Below, piece by piece: positions 34,540 to 46,465 of a stretch of DNA of 64,000 bases. Numbering within the stretch: position 1 is the stretch's first letter; each line of letters starts with the position of its first letter. The stretch spans positions 196,001 to 260,000 of the forward strand of contig OX365949.1 of NCBI GenBank assembly GCA_947247005.1. Direction: 5' to 3'. The position numbers and the translations under genes were made by a program. The stretch comes from Spisula solida (taxonomy: Eukaryota; Mollusca; Bivalvia; Venerida; Mactridae). A model generated the notes under the pieces. It saw nothing but the letters and a program-made list of their open reading frames with translations. It made no database searches and had not been told where the DNA came from.

Positions 34540-36515
34540 TTATTATTATACCATATTTAGATAGCCCTTTTTCATGTATATGTACAATGTACAAGTTCAA
34601 AAGTGCTGTACAGTAACGATTAAGACATAGTAAAAACAATACACATAAATTATACAACTATGGACAAATTTATAAATCAACACATATCCACCACTCATTT
34701 ATGCAAACAGGTAAAATACACAATATGAAATGTTTCAAGTCCAGTTGGCTTCGTAAGCTGTATGGCCAGTCCACATGCGCAATACTCCAGGCATCGCGAA
34801 AACCGTCGGTCCGTCGGTCCTGACCGACAAAAAATGCTTTGGTCCGGCAAAATTTGACTGAATGTCGGACCAACGGTCCGACGGAGATTTTAAGTCTGGA
34901 CGGCGATATTCCCACATCGTAGTTGAAGATTATTGTAAAGAATGTAACACGAATGTATTTTCGTAAATCCTCGTCGAGATTCAATAAGATATCCCTCCGA
35001 AATCATCAAAAATGTAAAATAATTCAGCGAAATGAAGGTCGCGAAAACTGATTATTTTTTGGATGCGGATAAAACCCGTAGTACACGGTACGGATTCCGG
35101 AATGTTCGCGATTTTTTTTCTGAATATATTTTTATTTTGACGATTTCCGAGGGGGCTTTTTAACACGAAAAAACGTGATTTAGTTTAAAGATGTTTGATA
35201 ATAAATGGTAAAATGAAAATAACATTTCTCTTGACAGAAAGTCCTGTCTGATATATGCTCATTGAATGGGCTGAATGAGCCCATTGTGAAAAGGCAAACT
35301 ATCTAATTAGGCCTATTTAAAAACACTTGTTAACTGTGTGTAAAAGCTAACTATGCATTTCTAAATAATTTACCACTGAATAATTTAAGAAGAACATGCA
35401 TTATTTATACATCTCTCTTCATTTGGTTTTTTAACTGTTTCCTATTAATATTGTTCGGTCCGGCCAAAATTGATTCGGTCCGGCCAAATTTATTTTATGC
35501 CGGACCGGATGTCCGGCCTTTTTTTCTCACTTTCGCGAAGCCTGATACTCCACCGGCCAGTGTTTCAAAAACGGCGTCAGATACCACTGCTATGAGAAAC
35601 CGCCTCCAAAGGTATAACTGTGCTAGCTACCTTTAAAGAGACCCCTATACTCCAAAGTCCAAAGAAATAATACAAAGTACTTTCTTTAAGAAGTAAAAAC
35701 CTTAACACATAATCAGCCTGAATAAGCTTTTGTAAAATAGTGCGTTTTCAGCGATTTCTTGAATGAAGGTAGTGTTTTACTGTCTCTGAGTTCTGTTGGC
35801 AGTGCATTCCATAGCTTCGGTGCTGCAGCCGTGAAACATCGGTCACCATACGTGACAGTCCTCATCCTTGGCACAACTAGAAAAACAGAGTCATTCTGAG
35901 ACCTCAGCTGTCTTTGTGGAGTATATACTTCCAACATACTTCTGATGTAGCCAGGGGACTTTCCATGTAGTGCTTTGAAAACATGAGTCAAGACCTTGTA
36001 CTCCACTCTGTATTGTACAGGTAGCCAGTGAAGATCCTTCAGCACAGGAGTGATGTGATTGTTACGCAGTGTCCGGCGGGCAGCTGTATTTTGAATATTT
36101 TGTAGTTTGTTCAGAATGATTTTCGGGGAGCCGCAAAGTAACGAATTGCAGTAATCCAGTCTCGATGTTACTGAAGAATTGATAGGGATTTTGTTGCATC
36201 AACAGTCAAATATTGTCTGATTTGACCTATATGTCGGATCTGCATGAAACACGACCTTGAGACAGAGTTTACATGTTTATCCATGTCCAAATGTGAATCT
36301 AACATGGCACCAAGGTTTCTAACCATCGACGTTGGTCTGATCACTGCGTCACCAACTTTCACCGTGAGATTCTAGGCTGTACTAGCATTCCTTTTCGGTA
36401 CAAACAGGATTACCTCTGTTTTGTCTGCGTTAAGTTTCAGCAAATTTTCTTTCATCCATTGCAAGATGTCCTTCAAACAAGCTTCAATTCGTTGTAGTGT
36501 TTCATCACGGAGACG
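34540..36515 (-). pseudogene. CR1/L2-like LINE 3' end, interrupted and frameshifted
   Basis: The minus strand carries the same reverse transcriptase C-terminus as 11251-12099: LKLNADKTEVILFVPKRN near 36430, then a stop before LTVKVGDAVIRPTSMVRN, a frameshift near 36180, and LHWLPVQYRVEYKVLTHV to a stop at 35713. The 3' UTR runs on to a (TTA)n tail at 34540-34555, but is split by a 757-bp TIR element at 34788-35544. The tail abuts the 3' end of the AGCTCACC element, so the LINE inserted at its edge or beside it. Confidence 0.85.
34788..35544. mobile_element. 757-bp TIR element inside the LINE 3' UTR
   Basis: Starts CAGGCATCGCGAAA and ends TTTCGCGAAGCCTG, a 14-bp inverted repeat with one mismatch. 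It is flanked by the direct repeat ATACTC (34782-34787 and 35545-35550). Both subterminal parts hold many GGTCCGGC / GTCGGACC words. Removing it rejoins the LINE 3' UTR, which confirms its borders. Non-coding. The CAGG start is hAT-like, though the duplication visible is 6 bp. Confidence 0.85.
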
Positions 36516-37370
36516 CCATCTTTTGGTTTGAATGCCATATACTGTTTATGGAGGATTAAACATGCTAGTCAATGGGTTACATTGGTAAATAAAGGTTAGT
36601 TAGATCTGGTGATTAGCGTTTATTTCCCCTGCAAGATCCTGGGAAAAAATGTGCTAAACTAGCACGTTAAATTAAACTTCGAAGTGTAAGAATGAATAGA
36701 TAACTAACTTTTGTTAAACACTTCTGTTGAAATTGGCAAGTGCCCTATCTTTTTTACTTGACTTGACCAAATTCACAGACAATCTGTGATCTAATTTACT
36801 TTGATAAATACCAATTAGCTATTCACACGTTGCATATCCGTGAACGTAAGACACGATCTCATTGGTTGATAGCCGTTGCAGATGCGACAAGCCCCGCCTC
36901 CAATGTTATTAATTGAAGAGTAGTAATGCCCTAATTTGTCACTCATCGTTAGTTTGCGCTGTGATTGACAGTCTGTAGAGGTTGGTCAATGTAAACCGAC
37001 TCGATGAGCGCAGGGGGTCGTAGGATTACCGATATAACAGTGGTATATGTCATTATCTTGTTTATTGCGATAGCGGCTTCTTAAAAGAAGAAGGCATCGT
37101 ATGATCGACATAAAACGGCACGGGGCGCTTTCAAAAATGGCAGGTCCGCCCAAGCTGGAGCACTGGAGTGATTATGACATGTATTGTGTGAAAAAGAGCT
37201 TAAATTACAGGGATCGGCACAGATGGCGATCTGGGCGAAGAAGCCGCCTTCATTAGTCTCGTGTCGCTTAATTAGCGCTTCAGAGCAAACGAAAGGCTCC
37301 TTGAATTTTGAGAAAGGCGATTCACGATTTTTGTTTCATGGTCACGGATTGTACTGAACCAATATATTAC

Positions 37371-37876
37371 TAGGGGTGAGCCGTTGCATCGAAATATCGA
37401 TGCATTGCGATCCCGAGTGTCCCGATAGTATGGATCGATAGTAAAAGTCTCGATCCAATAACTATCGACGATCGTAAGCTCAACTATCGATAGTTACGAT
37501 AGTTTCCTTCTTATAAATAAAGTTCATTATTAATTCAAAACAACTTACGTTTTCGTTAAAAAAAATAATTGTAAATAACCACACGCATCAAAACAGCCAC
37601 AATGGACCAATATCGCCTTAATTTTATTAATCTATTTCTGTCAAAATTAATTTTAAATCATTTCCACAAATAGTAGATTTGTATGTTGTACAACAAAGTG
37701 ATATCTTTCACAGTGCAAATTTGCATTTACAAGTTAATCTCTGGTTTTCAAATCTTGGCAATAACTTTTGCAATAGTATCGCAACAGTTTCCAGCAATAC
37801 AATAGTATCGCAATAGTACTTTCAGCAATAGCAATAGTATTGCAATAGTCAAAATTGGTCTCAATAGTCACCCCTA
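37371..37876. mobile_element. hAT-like MITE, TAGGGGTGA ends
   Basis: Begins TAGGGGTGAGCC and ends GTCACCCCTA. Rich in TATCGATA and GCAATAGTATCG words. The left flank TATATTAC matches at 6 of 8 positions the sequence TACATAAC found beyond the neighbouring foldback element (42253-42260). This suggests the original 8-bp target duplication, later separated by the foldback insertion at the MITE's right end. Confidence 0.65.
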
Positions 37877-39231
37877 CACGGCCACAAGACACCCGCTTTT
37901 CCTCCAAATTGTGAACAGCGTAATCGAAGCGGTCGAGTTTTCCGTTGCAAAGCGCGGGATGAAAATTTTGTAAACAAGAGGTGAGTGTTGTGGTTTATTT
38001 TTATTTTCTATTTAAACTTATCCATTATATCAAAAATCGGGGAATGCTATTCCACGTCGATAAGTTCGATCTAAAAGAAGACGAAGTCTCCGTTCGTTAG
38101 GTGATTCGTTGGTGCCGCTAGAACTTTTGTAAGTTTCTCCGATCGGTGCAAAAATCAACACGATGACACATTTGACTCCTTATTTTGTTATATCCACTAA
38201 ATTGGAGTAAATATGCAATGCCTATAACTAACCTAAGGTCTGTTAGGTACAATTTCATTCAAGTGTGTACAATGGTTCAGTAAAATAAACAAGTTTTCGT
38301 CAAAAGTGTTGATGTGAAAAAGCGCGAGTGTAGGAGAACAAGTGGGCGATAAGAGGTGCAGCGGGCGATTAATAAACTATTCTTTTGGAAATTCGTTTGG
38401 AAGATGTGACGTTGTTTTAATCGCTTAATTTATATAAATATTACATGCATATACCTGCGTTTGTGACATGTGAAGGTATTGTCAATACGGGGGCAAAATG
38501 CCATCCGAGCTCAAAACTAAGGGTGTCATTCTGTTTCGAGGATTAACGTATCAATGTCATGCACGCTGACGAATGGTATTCATATATGACTGTGTGTATT
38601 GTGGCAAGGTGGGACCGTTGTAGCAAGTGCTTATCAGTCAATTATGTACAGGTTAAATTTCAGCTTTATTTATTGGTAATTTATAACTTAAGTGTCATTT
38701 CTTGGCATTCAAACTAGCTATTTTCTGTGTTTTCAGACCTACGTCTTTGCTTGGATGGATTTAGGAAGTGCCATATCTACATTCAATTTGGTGTATTGGA
38801 CATGTATACCGTTACAGTCCTCATCTATAAATCTTGAAGAAAACCGGCATTAATGTACCGCTGGTTTCGTCATATATTTTTGAGCTTGTGTTTCATTTGA
38901 ACAATATATTATTGTTTTTAAATCACCAGATAATATCACAGGTGCTCGGCATATGGACATGACACCCTATGGTCAAATATAACAAAACTAGATTACAAAT
39001 AATACATCTGTTTTGTTATTTGTTGCAAAATGCTATATACACGTACATGCTGTTTGGGGTCTAATAGAGGGTACAAAAAGGCTCATATCCACACACCTAG
39101 CACTTGTGTATAATATAATTTGTTTAGATGAACTTTTGAGTGTCCTGGTGTTATGTGCACCACTCATATTAAACTTTAAAAAGCAATATTGACTCATGGT
39201 CAAAATCAGTGAACAGATTTTAGATTCACGT

Positions 39232-39775
39232 TTTAAAGGTGCTGCTGCCTCAAAGATTTGGCTAAATTTTTTGTATATCGTGATTTTCCAACCTAACCAA
39301 GTATTGATGTAATAAAAAGCCAATGACGGTTGCTTTTTGGGAGATTTGGTGCAAAAAAGCAATTTTAACCACTCTTGATGTTGAGTATTTTTTCTTGAAC
39401 AAAAAGCGCTAAGTTTCCTTCCAACATGCTTTGTGGATTAAGTAATTCACTTGTGATCAAACTGTAACATCAACAAACTACAGCGTAAACATCAATGAGG
39501 TATTTGGTTTGTTTTTCGATTCGTTGTCATCAAATGCGAACAAATTTCAGGCAATTTAAGTTATAGTAGAGTAAATTCTATAGGGTATTAATACCCTATA
39601 GAATTTTTTATGTAAAAATACTCGATAACTACAAAATGCTGAAGTTTCTCAAGTTTTTTTTATGTCAGTGTGTTTGTTTATGGAATATACAGGCAACTAT
39701 ACCAAAATTACATGAATATTTGGCAATTTTATTTTATTTTTGCAATACACCAAAATGTGAGGCAGTCCCTTTAAA
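39232..39775. mobile_element. TTTAAAGG...CCTTTAAA MITE with 32-bp palindrome
   Basis: Ends TTTAAAGGTGCTGCTGCCTC and TGAGGCAGTCCCTTTAAA form an imperfect inverted pair. It contains the perfect palindrome at 39574-39605 shared with 19771-19802. More complete than the 19.7 kb copy. Confidence 0.75.
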
Positions 39776-40384
39776 CATGATTCCTGAATATGTATGTTCC
39801 TTTAAATAATTGTGTTGCAAATCAGTTCAATAAAATGAAATAAAATAAAGCATTGTTTTTGTCTTGTCACTGCATACTAGTAATATGTATGTACATTGTA
39901 TACCAAGTGATGATGAATGTACATGATCGCGAGCGAGAGTTTAAATGTCTTTGGTTTCATTTAAAAAAAAACAATTGCAAATTGTATCTATGAAACTCGG
40001 TGTCACACAGACAAAACTTCCAGAAACAAAGATAAAACTATATTTTTACAAAACAATACATTTAACAAAACAGCTAACTAATATCTCATACTTCAGAAAT
40101 GCTTTCCCATTTCCCGGGTTTTCAATTGTACCTAATGTAATCTAACAACCGTCCAGGCTACATGAGCAACCTATCAGCATCCGGAGAGAAATCGGTATTA
40201 TTCCGCCTAACTTTTTCCTACAATGTTAAATTCCCATTACCCGAGAAAGAGATATTTTGACCGTCAAAGACATATCCAAACATTTTGACATGTGATCAAC
40301 CGAAAGTGACTGTCAGGTCATGTAATCGACCTGCCAATTTCAATCTCGTGCAAATCCAATTAAACAAATGTACCTGTATATAAG

Positions 40385-40963
40385 CCAGTCTCCAGGAAAA
40401 CCTGCTATTTTGACAAAAATATTGATTTTGAGATTTTCTAAAGTCTTAAAGGACAATGTTATTGAAGCGAAATGCAAAAGAAATTTTGTTAATATCTTGA
40501 GGTTTTAGGACGTTACAGCTGTTTTTGTACAGGGTCCCTATTTAATGCTTTTTGTGGGACGTCACAAACGTCATTAATACGAAATTCGACGTCACTGCAA
40601 CAAGAATTTCATAATTACACCATTTGATCAATTCTTGACATAAACTGATCAAAACAGTATTATGTTTTAGAATTATGTTTAAATTTTCAAAAAATCTATC
40701 AAAATTGTTTGCATTCAGAGAAAGGCTACTCCTGTTTTAAACAACTAACTCCTCGTTTTTCTTAATCGGAGTTCTTTTCCGGAATTGGTCACCATAGCAA
40801 CGAAGTATGGGATTTCGATATAATTCAAGAGAAATTTTAAAGCTAAGATATAGTACTAAACGGGTAAATTACTTAATTAATTACTCATTTTAGAGCTTTT
40901 TCTAAACCTTGTTACATAATCATAATTACATGATGTCAAAATAGCAGTTTTCCTGGAGACTGG
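40385..40963. mobile_element. MITE with 30-bp inverted ends (CCAGTCTCCAGGAAAA)
   Basis: CCAGTCTCCAGGAAAACCTG at 40385 and CAGTTTTCCTGGAGACTGG ending 40963 are inverted copies extending to CTATTTTGACA. TATATAA occurs on both sides near the ends but does not exactly abut them. The interior carries three ACGTCA words (40558-40600). Confidence 0.65.
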
Positions 40964-41184
40964 ATCATATATAACACAAGACATGATCGAGTTTCTATTT
41001 TGCGATGCACAAGCGATGTAACGTATTTTCCGCAATTGTTTATGCTGTCGGTTGGCGCCATGCTTCCACTGGCTATTCCATAGTAAAGTCCACAACATTT
41101 CATGTATTTCATATCTAATGTATGTGTCTGGTTTTCATCAGTTTGATCGTGCCAGTTTCGTGCAGAGGTTGCAATTTGTACCAT
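40936..41184 (-). other. Unidentified minus-strand frame
   Basis: 82 codons starting MVQIATSARNWHDQTDENQ and continuing through CCGLYYGIASGSMAPT. It lies just inside the right arm of the foldback element and runs into the MITE end at 40963. The composition is unlike the surrounding repeat frames, but I recognise no family and see no clear splice sites. It may be residual coding sequence of the foldback element or chance. Confidence 0.2.
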
Positions 41185-43051
41185 GATGATCTTTTTTAGC
41201 CTTTTGACACAAATAAAACAACAAAATCAACGACGGTTTCTTCAAGATTCATATATGATTACCACGACGATATACATGTCCAATGAATCAATGTTAATAT
41301 GGCCGGTCACGTGCACTTTCTTAATCCATCCAAGCAAAAACATAGTTCTGAAAACACAGAAAAAAGTTAGTTTGAATGCGAAGAAATGACACTTAAGTTA
41401 TAAATTACCAATAAATAAAGCTGAAATTTAACCTGTACATATTTAACTGATAAGCACTTGCTACAACGGTTGCACCTTGCCACAATACACACAGTCATAT
41501 ATGAATACCATACATCAGCGTGTGTGTCATTGATATGTTAATCCTCGAAACAGAATGACACCCTTAGTTTTGAGCTCGGATGGCATTTTGCCCTCGTATT
41601 GACAATACCTTCACATGTCACAAACGCAGGTAAATGCATGTAATATTTATATAAATTAAGCGGTTAAAAACAACGCCACATCTTCTCATTGCAAGTAGAT
41701 AATACAGATCTTAAATTCGAAATAAAAGTTCTAAATTCCCTAAGAATAGTTTATTAATCGCCCGCTGCACCTCTTATCGCCCGCTTGTTCTCCTACACTT
41801 GCGCTTTTTCACATCAACACTTTTGACGAAAACTTGTTTATTTTACTGAACCATGTACACACTTGAATGAAATTGTACCTATCAGACCTTAGGTTAGTTA
41901 TAGGCATTGCATATTTACTCCAATTTAGTGGATATAACAAAATAAGGAGTCAAATGTGTCATCGTGTTGATTTTTGCACCGATCGGAGAAACTTACAAAA
42001 GTTCTAGCAGCACCAACGAATCACCTAACGAACGGAGACTTCGTCTTCTTTTAGATCGAACTTATCAACGTGGAATAGCATTCCCCGATTTTTGATATAA
42101 TGGACAAGTTTAAATATAAAACAAAATAAACCACAACACTCACCTCTTGTTTACAAAATTTTCATCCCGCGCTTTGCATCGGAAAACTTGACCGCTTTGA
42201 TTACGCTGTTCACAATTTGGAGGAAAAGCGGGTGTCTTGTGGCCGTGCCCTATACATAACCAATTGTAACTAACACCTTCTTAAGTGTCACTTTGTTTGT
42301 TGTTTACCACATGGGGTGTTAATCCTGTTAATTAATCAGTGTCCGATGTTATCAGTAGACCTGCCATTCAATTTTTTTTGTTTACCGGTGGGTCATATAA
42401 TTAACACAGGCGTGAAAATCACTTGTACAGTTCCACTCGGCCACCGCATCAATTATTAATTTGAGGTGGCATGCCACCGTGGCGGGCCCACCGTGGACAG
42501 AAAGTTCCACTCTAAATTGCCACCATGGCATTTTCCCGATATCTCGTAGATCGACTGTCAAGGTGGAAACGCGGTGTGCCAAAGTGGGCGAACGCGGTGG
42601 ATTCACGGTGACAATTTGACTGTGGTTTACTTCAGCTAATATATTTTTATACTTTTTTCAAACATATTTTTAAAAGTACTTACACGTAGGCCTACTCATA
42701 ATATCGTAATATAGTATTTCCAAGACGCCAAGTAACACAATTACACGATATGTCGCTGTGTTTTCATTCGTCAAGTTTAGTTGGGAGAATATTAAACGTT
42801 CGGTTCGGAGAATATTAAAATGCGTAACCATGTATAGAAATGTATTTCTAACATATTTTGAGAAATAATAATTACACGTAGGCCTACTCATAATATAGAA
42901 TTTCCAAGACGCCAAGTAACACAATTACACTCGATATGTCGCTGTGTTTTTAATTGTCAAGTTCAGTTGGGAGAATATTAAAAGTTCGATTCGTAGAACA
43001 TTAAAATGCGTAACCATGTATAGAAATTATAAACATCTAAGGCCACTTTTT

Positions 43052-43486
43052 AGCTCACCTGTCACAAAGTGACAGAGTGAGCTTTTGTGATCACTCTTCG
43101 TCCGTCGTCCGTCCGTCCGTCTGTCCGTCCGTCAACAATTGGGTTGTGTCCTCTCTAGAGGTCACAATTTTGGCCTAATCTTTATGAAACTTGGTCACAA
43201 TTATCATTTAAACAAAATCAAGGTCAAGTTCGATATTGGGTCATCTGAGGTCAAAAACTAGGTCACTAGGTCAAAATATAGAAAAACCTTGTGTAGTCAC
43301 CAGAGGTTACAATTTCAACTTAATTTTAATGAAACTTTGTCACAATGATCATGTCAACAAAATCTAGGTCCAGTGCGATTTTGGGTCATCTGGGATCAAA
43401 AACAAGGTCACAATGTCAACTATAAAAATCACAATTTCAACCAACATTTTCCTGAGGGCCGTGGGTTCAACCCCCACTGGAACCAT

Positions 43487-43517
<31 letters not shown>

Positions 43518-44201
43518 TGTTTAGGTATTGTTTTGTCTTTATAGCATGTATTTGTACAGTAATATGGAAAAAAATATTTTTTTCCAAAATATTTTGTTTA
43601 AATTATAGGTCAAATCATAGAAAAACCTTGTGTAGTCACCAGAGGTTACAATTTCATTTTAATCTTAACGAAACTTTGTCACAATGATCATGTCAACAAA
43701 ATCTAGGCCAAGTTCGATTTTGGGTCATCTGGGGTCAAAAACAAGGTCACAATGTCAATTGACATATTCCTGAGGGTCGTGGGTTCAAACCCCACTGGAA
43801 CCATAATTTTTATTTTTATTTTTTTAAGTATTTAGGTATTGTTTTGTCTTTATACCATTTATTTGTACAGTTATATGGAGGAAAATAATTTTTTTCCAAT
43901 ATATTTTGTTTAAATTATAGGTCAGATCATAGAAAAACTGTTTAGTCACCAGAGGTCACAATTTCGACTTAATCTTTATGAAATTTGGTCCTAATGATCA
44001 TCTCAACACAATCTAGTATAAGTTTGATATTAATTAAGTCATCTGGGGTCAAAAGCTAGGTAACATGGTCAAATCATAAACTTGCAATAGAGGCTGAATT
44101 TCCTTAAATCTTATTCAGAAAATGTGTAGGGTCACCATAGGTGTGTGCATGCACTAGTACGACAGGTGAGCGACCTAGGGCCCTTTGGGCCCTCTTGTTT
44201 A
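43052..44201 (+). mobile_element. AGCTCACC tandem-core element (type A) with odd inserts
   Basis: Complete ends (AGCTCACCTGTCACAAAGTG ... GACAGGTGAGCGACCTAGGG). Its core units are interrupted twice, at about 43440-43600 and 43770-43910, by a module containing GTGGGTTCAACCCCCACTGG (or GTGGGTTCAAACCCCACTGG), a T-rich run and TAGGTATTGTTTTGTCTTTA. The module resembles a tRNA T-arm with 3' end. Confidence 0.8.
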
Positions 44202-45790
44202 TATCTTCTGGTTTACAAAACCGACGACCCTCGTAAAGGGAAAATATTGAAGTCTAATGAACTAGGTGAACTCAATTTTCGAAAACTAGACTCTATTTTC
44301 TGTAAATAGACGGATGACGTTAACAGCGACCAAATTGTACATGTAATTTAATTTAGTTAACTGCATGCGCAAGTATCTGTATTTTGTGCTTAGATTTTAA
44401 TTAATTTATAATTTAGAGTGACCAAATACTATTTTCCAGGATGCTATATTATTTGAACATCGCATTATTCGTGACAACTAGTCAAAAAGACGAGACTACG
44501 TAAATTATAAAAAACGCGGTCGACCCGACTTTGAATTGAGACAAGAAGAGTTGAATTACCTTCAAATATTAGATCTAATCCATCATTGTTACATAAGTGT
44601 TTTATCAATGCAATAAATAATAATCATAAATTATTACTCTAACACTGATTAACTAATTATAAATGAGCGATGAGCGATGATTTCAATGTGTAAATTGTGT
44701 CAAAGTGTGCAAATATTCGTAGATCAGTCAAAATTCGAATATGCATCGGCTACGATATCTTTGATGTCAGTTCACAACAGTTTCTTTTGATTGCCCGACA
44801 AAGGTCGGCAACGTCTGAGTTTTAGTCATCTACTGATTGTCGGCGACTTCTGAAGTTACAATGTCGGCACTGCTGTCTTTGATCGGAATAGTAAGGACAT
44901 GGTGATTTATAGTTGCGTTTTATTGTCAACAGCTACATCTTGCTATTTGTTGACCATGTATACATACGTTCAATTAATGTTTTCATAATTTATTTCATAA
45001 CCTTCGCGCGTTTTATTAATACTTCACCATTTTTCGCGCGTACATTAGTGTTACGCACGTTGACTGCCGTATACGTTGCTATGGGCTAACGTATACATAA
45101 CGTCGTTGCTATGGATCGTACACATGAGTATCTGCTTCTGTCGCAAATTTTAAGTAGAATATAGAGGTTGGGACTGAAGGATAAAATAATTCATAAAGAA
45201 TTTTGTGATGGGGTTTATCACCAAAGCATTTTTTCTACCGGTCGTTCAAAAAATTCTTGTTAACCACGAGATAAAAAAAGTTGTGGCCTTACAATAATTC
45301 TAAACTCCCGCAATGCCAGTGACACGTACACATTAGGTCACACCTGTGAACTTTATGCATATCAAGGGCTATACAGGGGTGGCAATTACTATCAATTATA
45401 CGCTTGTTATAAACACGTGCACATTGTAGGTAAGACTTAATTGTTCGTGAATTCCCTAAAATGAGTAAATTGCAATTATTATTTGTAACATCTGTGTGAG
45501 GATTAGTTCATTTTGTAAAACAATTGGTAGATCTTAGATCTAATGTCTCACCCCTATGCAGCCCATGTTAAACTATTTAATTTGCACTGTGGAGTGATTG
45601 GTCAGAGAGTGCAGTTTTTTGTTGTTGTACTATTGTGTAATGGATTATCACCGACCACGTGGATCACAGTACTGGTAAACAATTTGCTTGTACCCAATAA
45701 ACTATCGTATTACTTGGAGAACAGTTTTCTATTTATTTGGAAAATAAATCGGGGGAAAAATGCAAAACTTCATAATTTAATGACGATCTA
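44202..45790. other. Body of copy A, non-coding
   Basis: About 90% alike to 49635-51200 in copy B. No long frame on either strand. It includes CTATGGGCTAACGTATAC and CCGTATACGTTGCTATGG (inverted words near 45070-45115) and AGATCTTAGATCTAA near 45530. Confidence 0.7.
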
Positions 45791-45796
45791 TTGCCA

Positions 45797-45895
45797 CCGC
45801 GTTTCCACCGTGTTGTCACCGTGTATCCACCGCATTTCCACCGTGTTGTCACCGTGTATCCACCGCATTTCCACCGTGTTGTCACGGTGGCAATG
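45797..45895. repeat. Short CCACCGTGTTGTCACC array in copy A
   Basis: About four units of CCACCGCRTTTCCACCGTG / TTGTCACCGTGTAT. Equivalent to the much longer array at 51203-51690 in copy B. Confidence 0.8.
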
Positions 45896-46465
45896 GTCAC
45901 GGTGGGTTGTCCACCCTAATTTTAATTCTAGGTGGATTTGGGTAGGTTCACGGTGGCATATTTTACGTTGCCACCCAGAGTTGTCGCCACCGTGACAGGT
46001 GGACTTTGGAAAACCCACCTTGCGTGTACTGTAAACAGTACAGAATCAGCGATTCTTCAAATGAGTAATTAAGCAATTAACACTAAATTGCAATTGCTTT
46101 TGATCAATTGTGGATCAATGTTAAAGATGCAGCAATTACAGTAATTTACTGTAGAGAATAGTCAGAATACTCCCATGTGTATGATTAAACTTTTGTGCAG
46201 GGTGTGAAAATGAAAGTTGCTAATGACATCAGATTACAGTACACGCTAGGTGGGTTTTCCGATTTCCACTCAGCCACCGCGTCAATATTTAATTTGAGGT
46301 GGCATGCCACCGTGGACAGAAAGTGCCACCCTAAATTGCCACCGTGGCAATTTCCCGATATCTCGTAGATCGACCTTCAAGGTGGAAACGCGGTGGGCCA
46401 AAGCGGGCTAACGCTGTGGATTCATGGTGACAATTTGACTGGTTTACTCAGCTAATATATTTTTT

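Larger units (their letters stand above)
31951..37165. mobile_element. 5.2 kb TIR element packed with nested insertions
   Basis: Left end CAGTGCTCCAGCTAGG, right end CCAAGCTGGAGCACTG: a 13-bp perfect inverted repeat. It is flanked by GAGTG on both sides (31946-31950 and 37166-37170). The CAGTG start resembles hAT-type ends, but the visible duplication is 5 bp, not 8. Its own sequence is 31951-33166 and 36516-37165. Between lie a tandem-core element (33167-34539) and a minus-strand LINE (34540-36515) that is itself interrupted. A GGGAGGGGGAGCCCCCAGGG stretch sits near the left end. No transposase frame remains. Confidence 0.6.
37877..42247. mobile_element. 4.4 kb foldback element with ~1 kb inverted arms
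   Basis: Left arm 37877 to about 38850 and right arm about 41227-42247 are inverted copies with small indels. Ends are CACGGCCACAAGACACCCGC and its complement, flanked by CCCTA on both sides (37872-37876, 42248-42252). The ~2.4 kb centre is unique apart from two nested repeats (39232-39775, 40385-40963). No transposase is recognised. Very long inverted arms are the mark of foldback elements or of a composite made from two inverted copies. Confidence 0.8.
42428..46031. mobile_element. CAGT-ended composite element, copy A
   Basis: Right end GGAAAACCCACCTTGCGTGT then ACTG|TA; left end TA|CAG followed directly by TTCCACTCGGCCACC, with ~23 bp of the terminal repeat deleted relative to copy B. It is homologous to 46237-51827 along both flanks. 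Ends CAGT...ACTG on a TA target fit Tc1/mariner-type insertion. Subterminal regions are full of CCACCGTG words. A ~190-bp block (GTAGGCCTACTCATAATAT to GCGTAACCATGTA) is duplicated at 42690 and 42880. No transposase frame; a type-A element is nested at 43052-44201. Confidence 0.75.
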
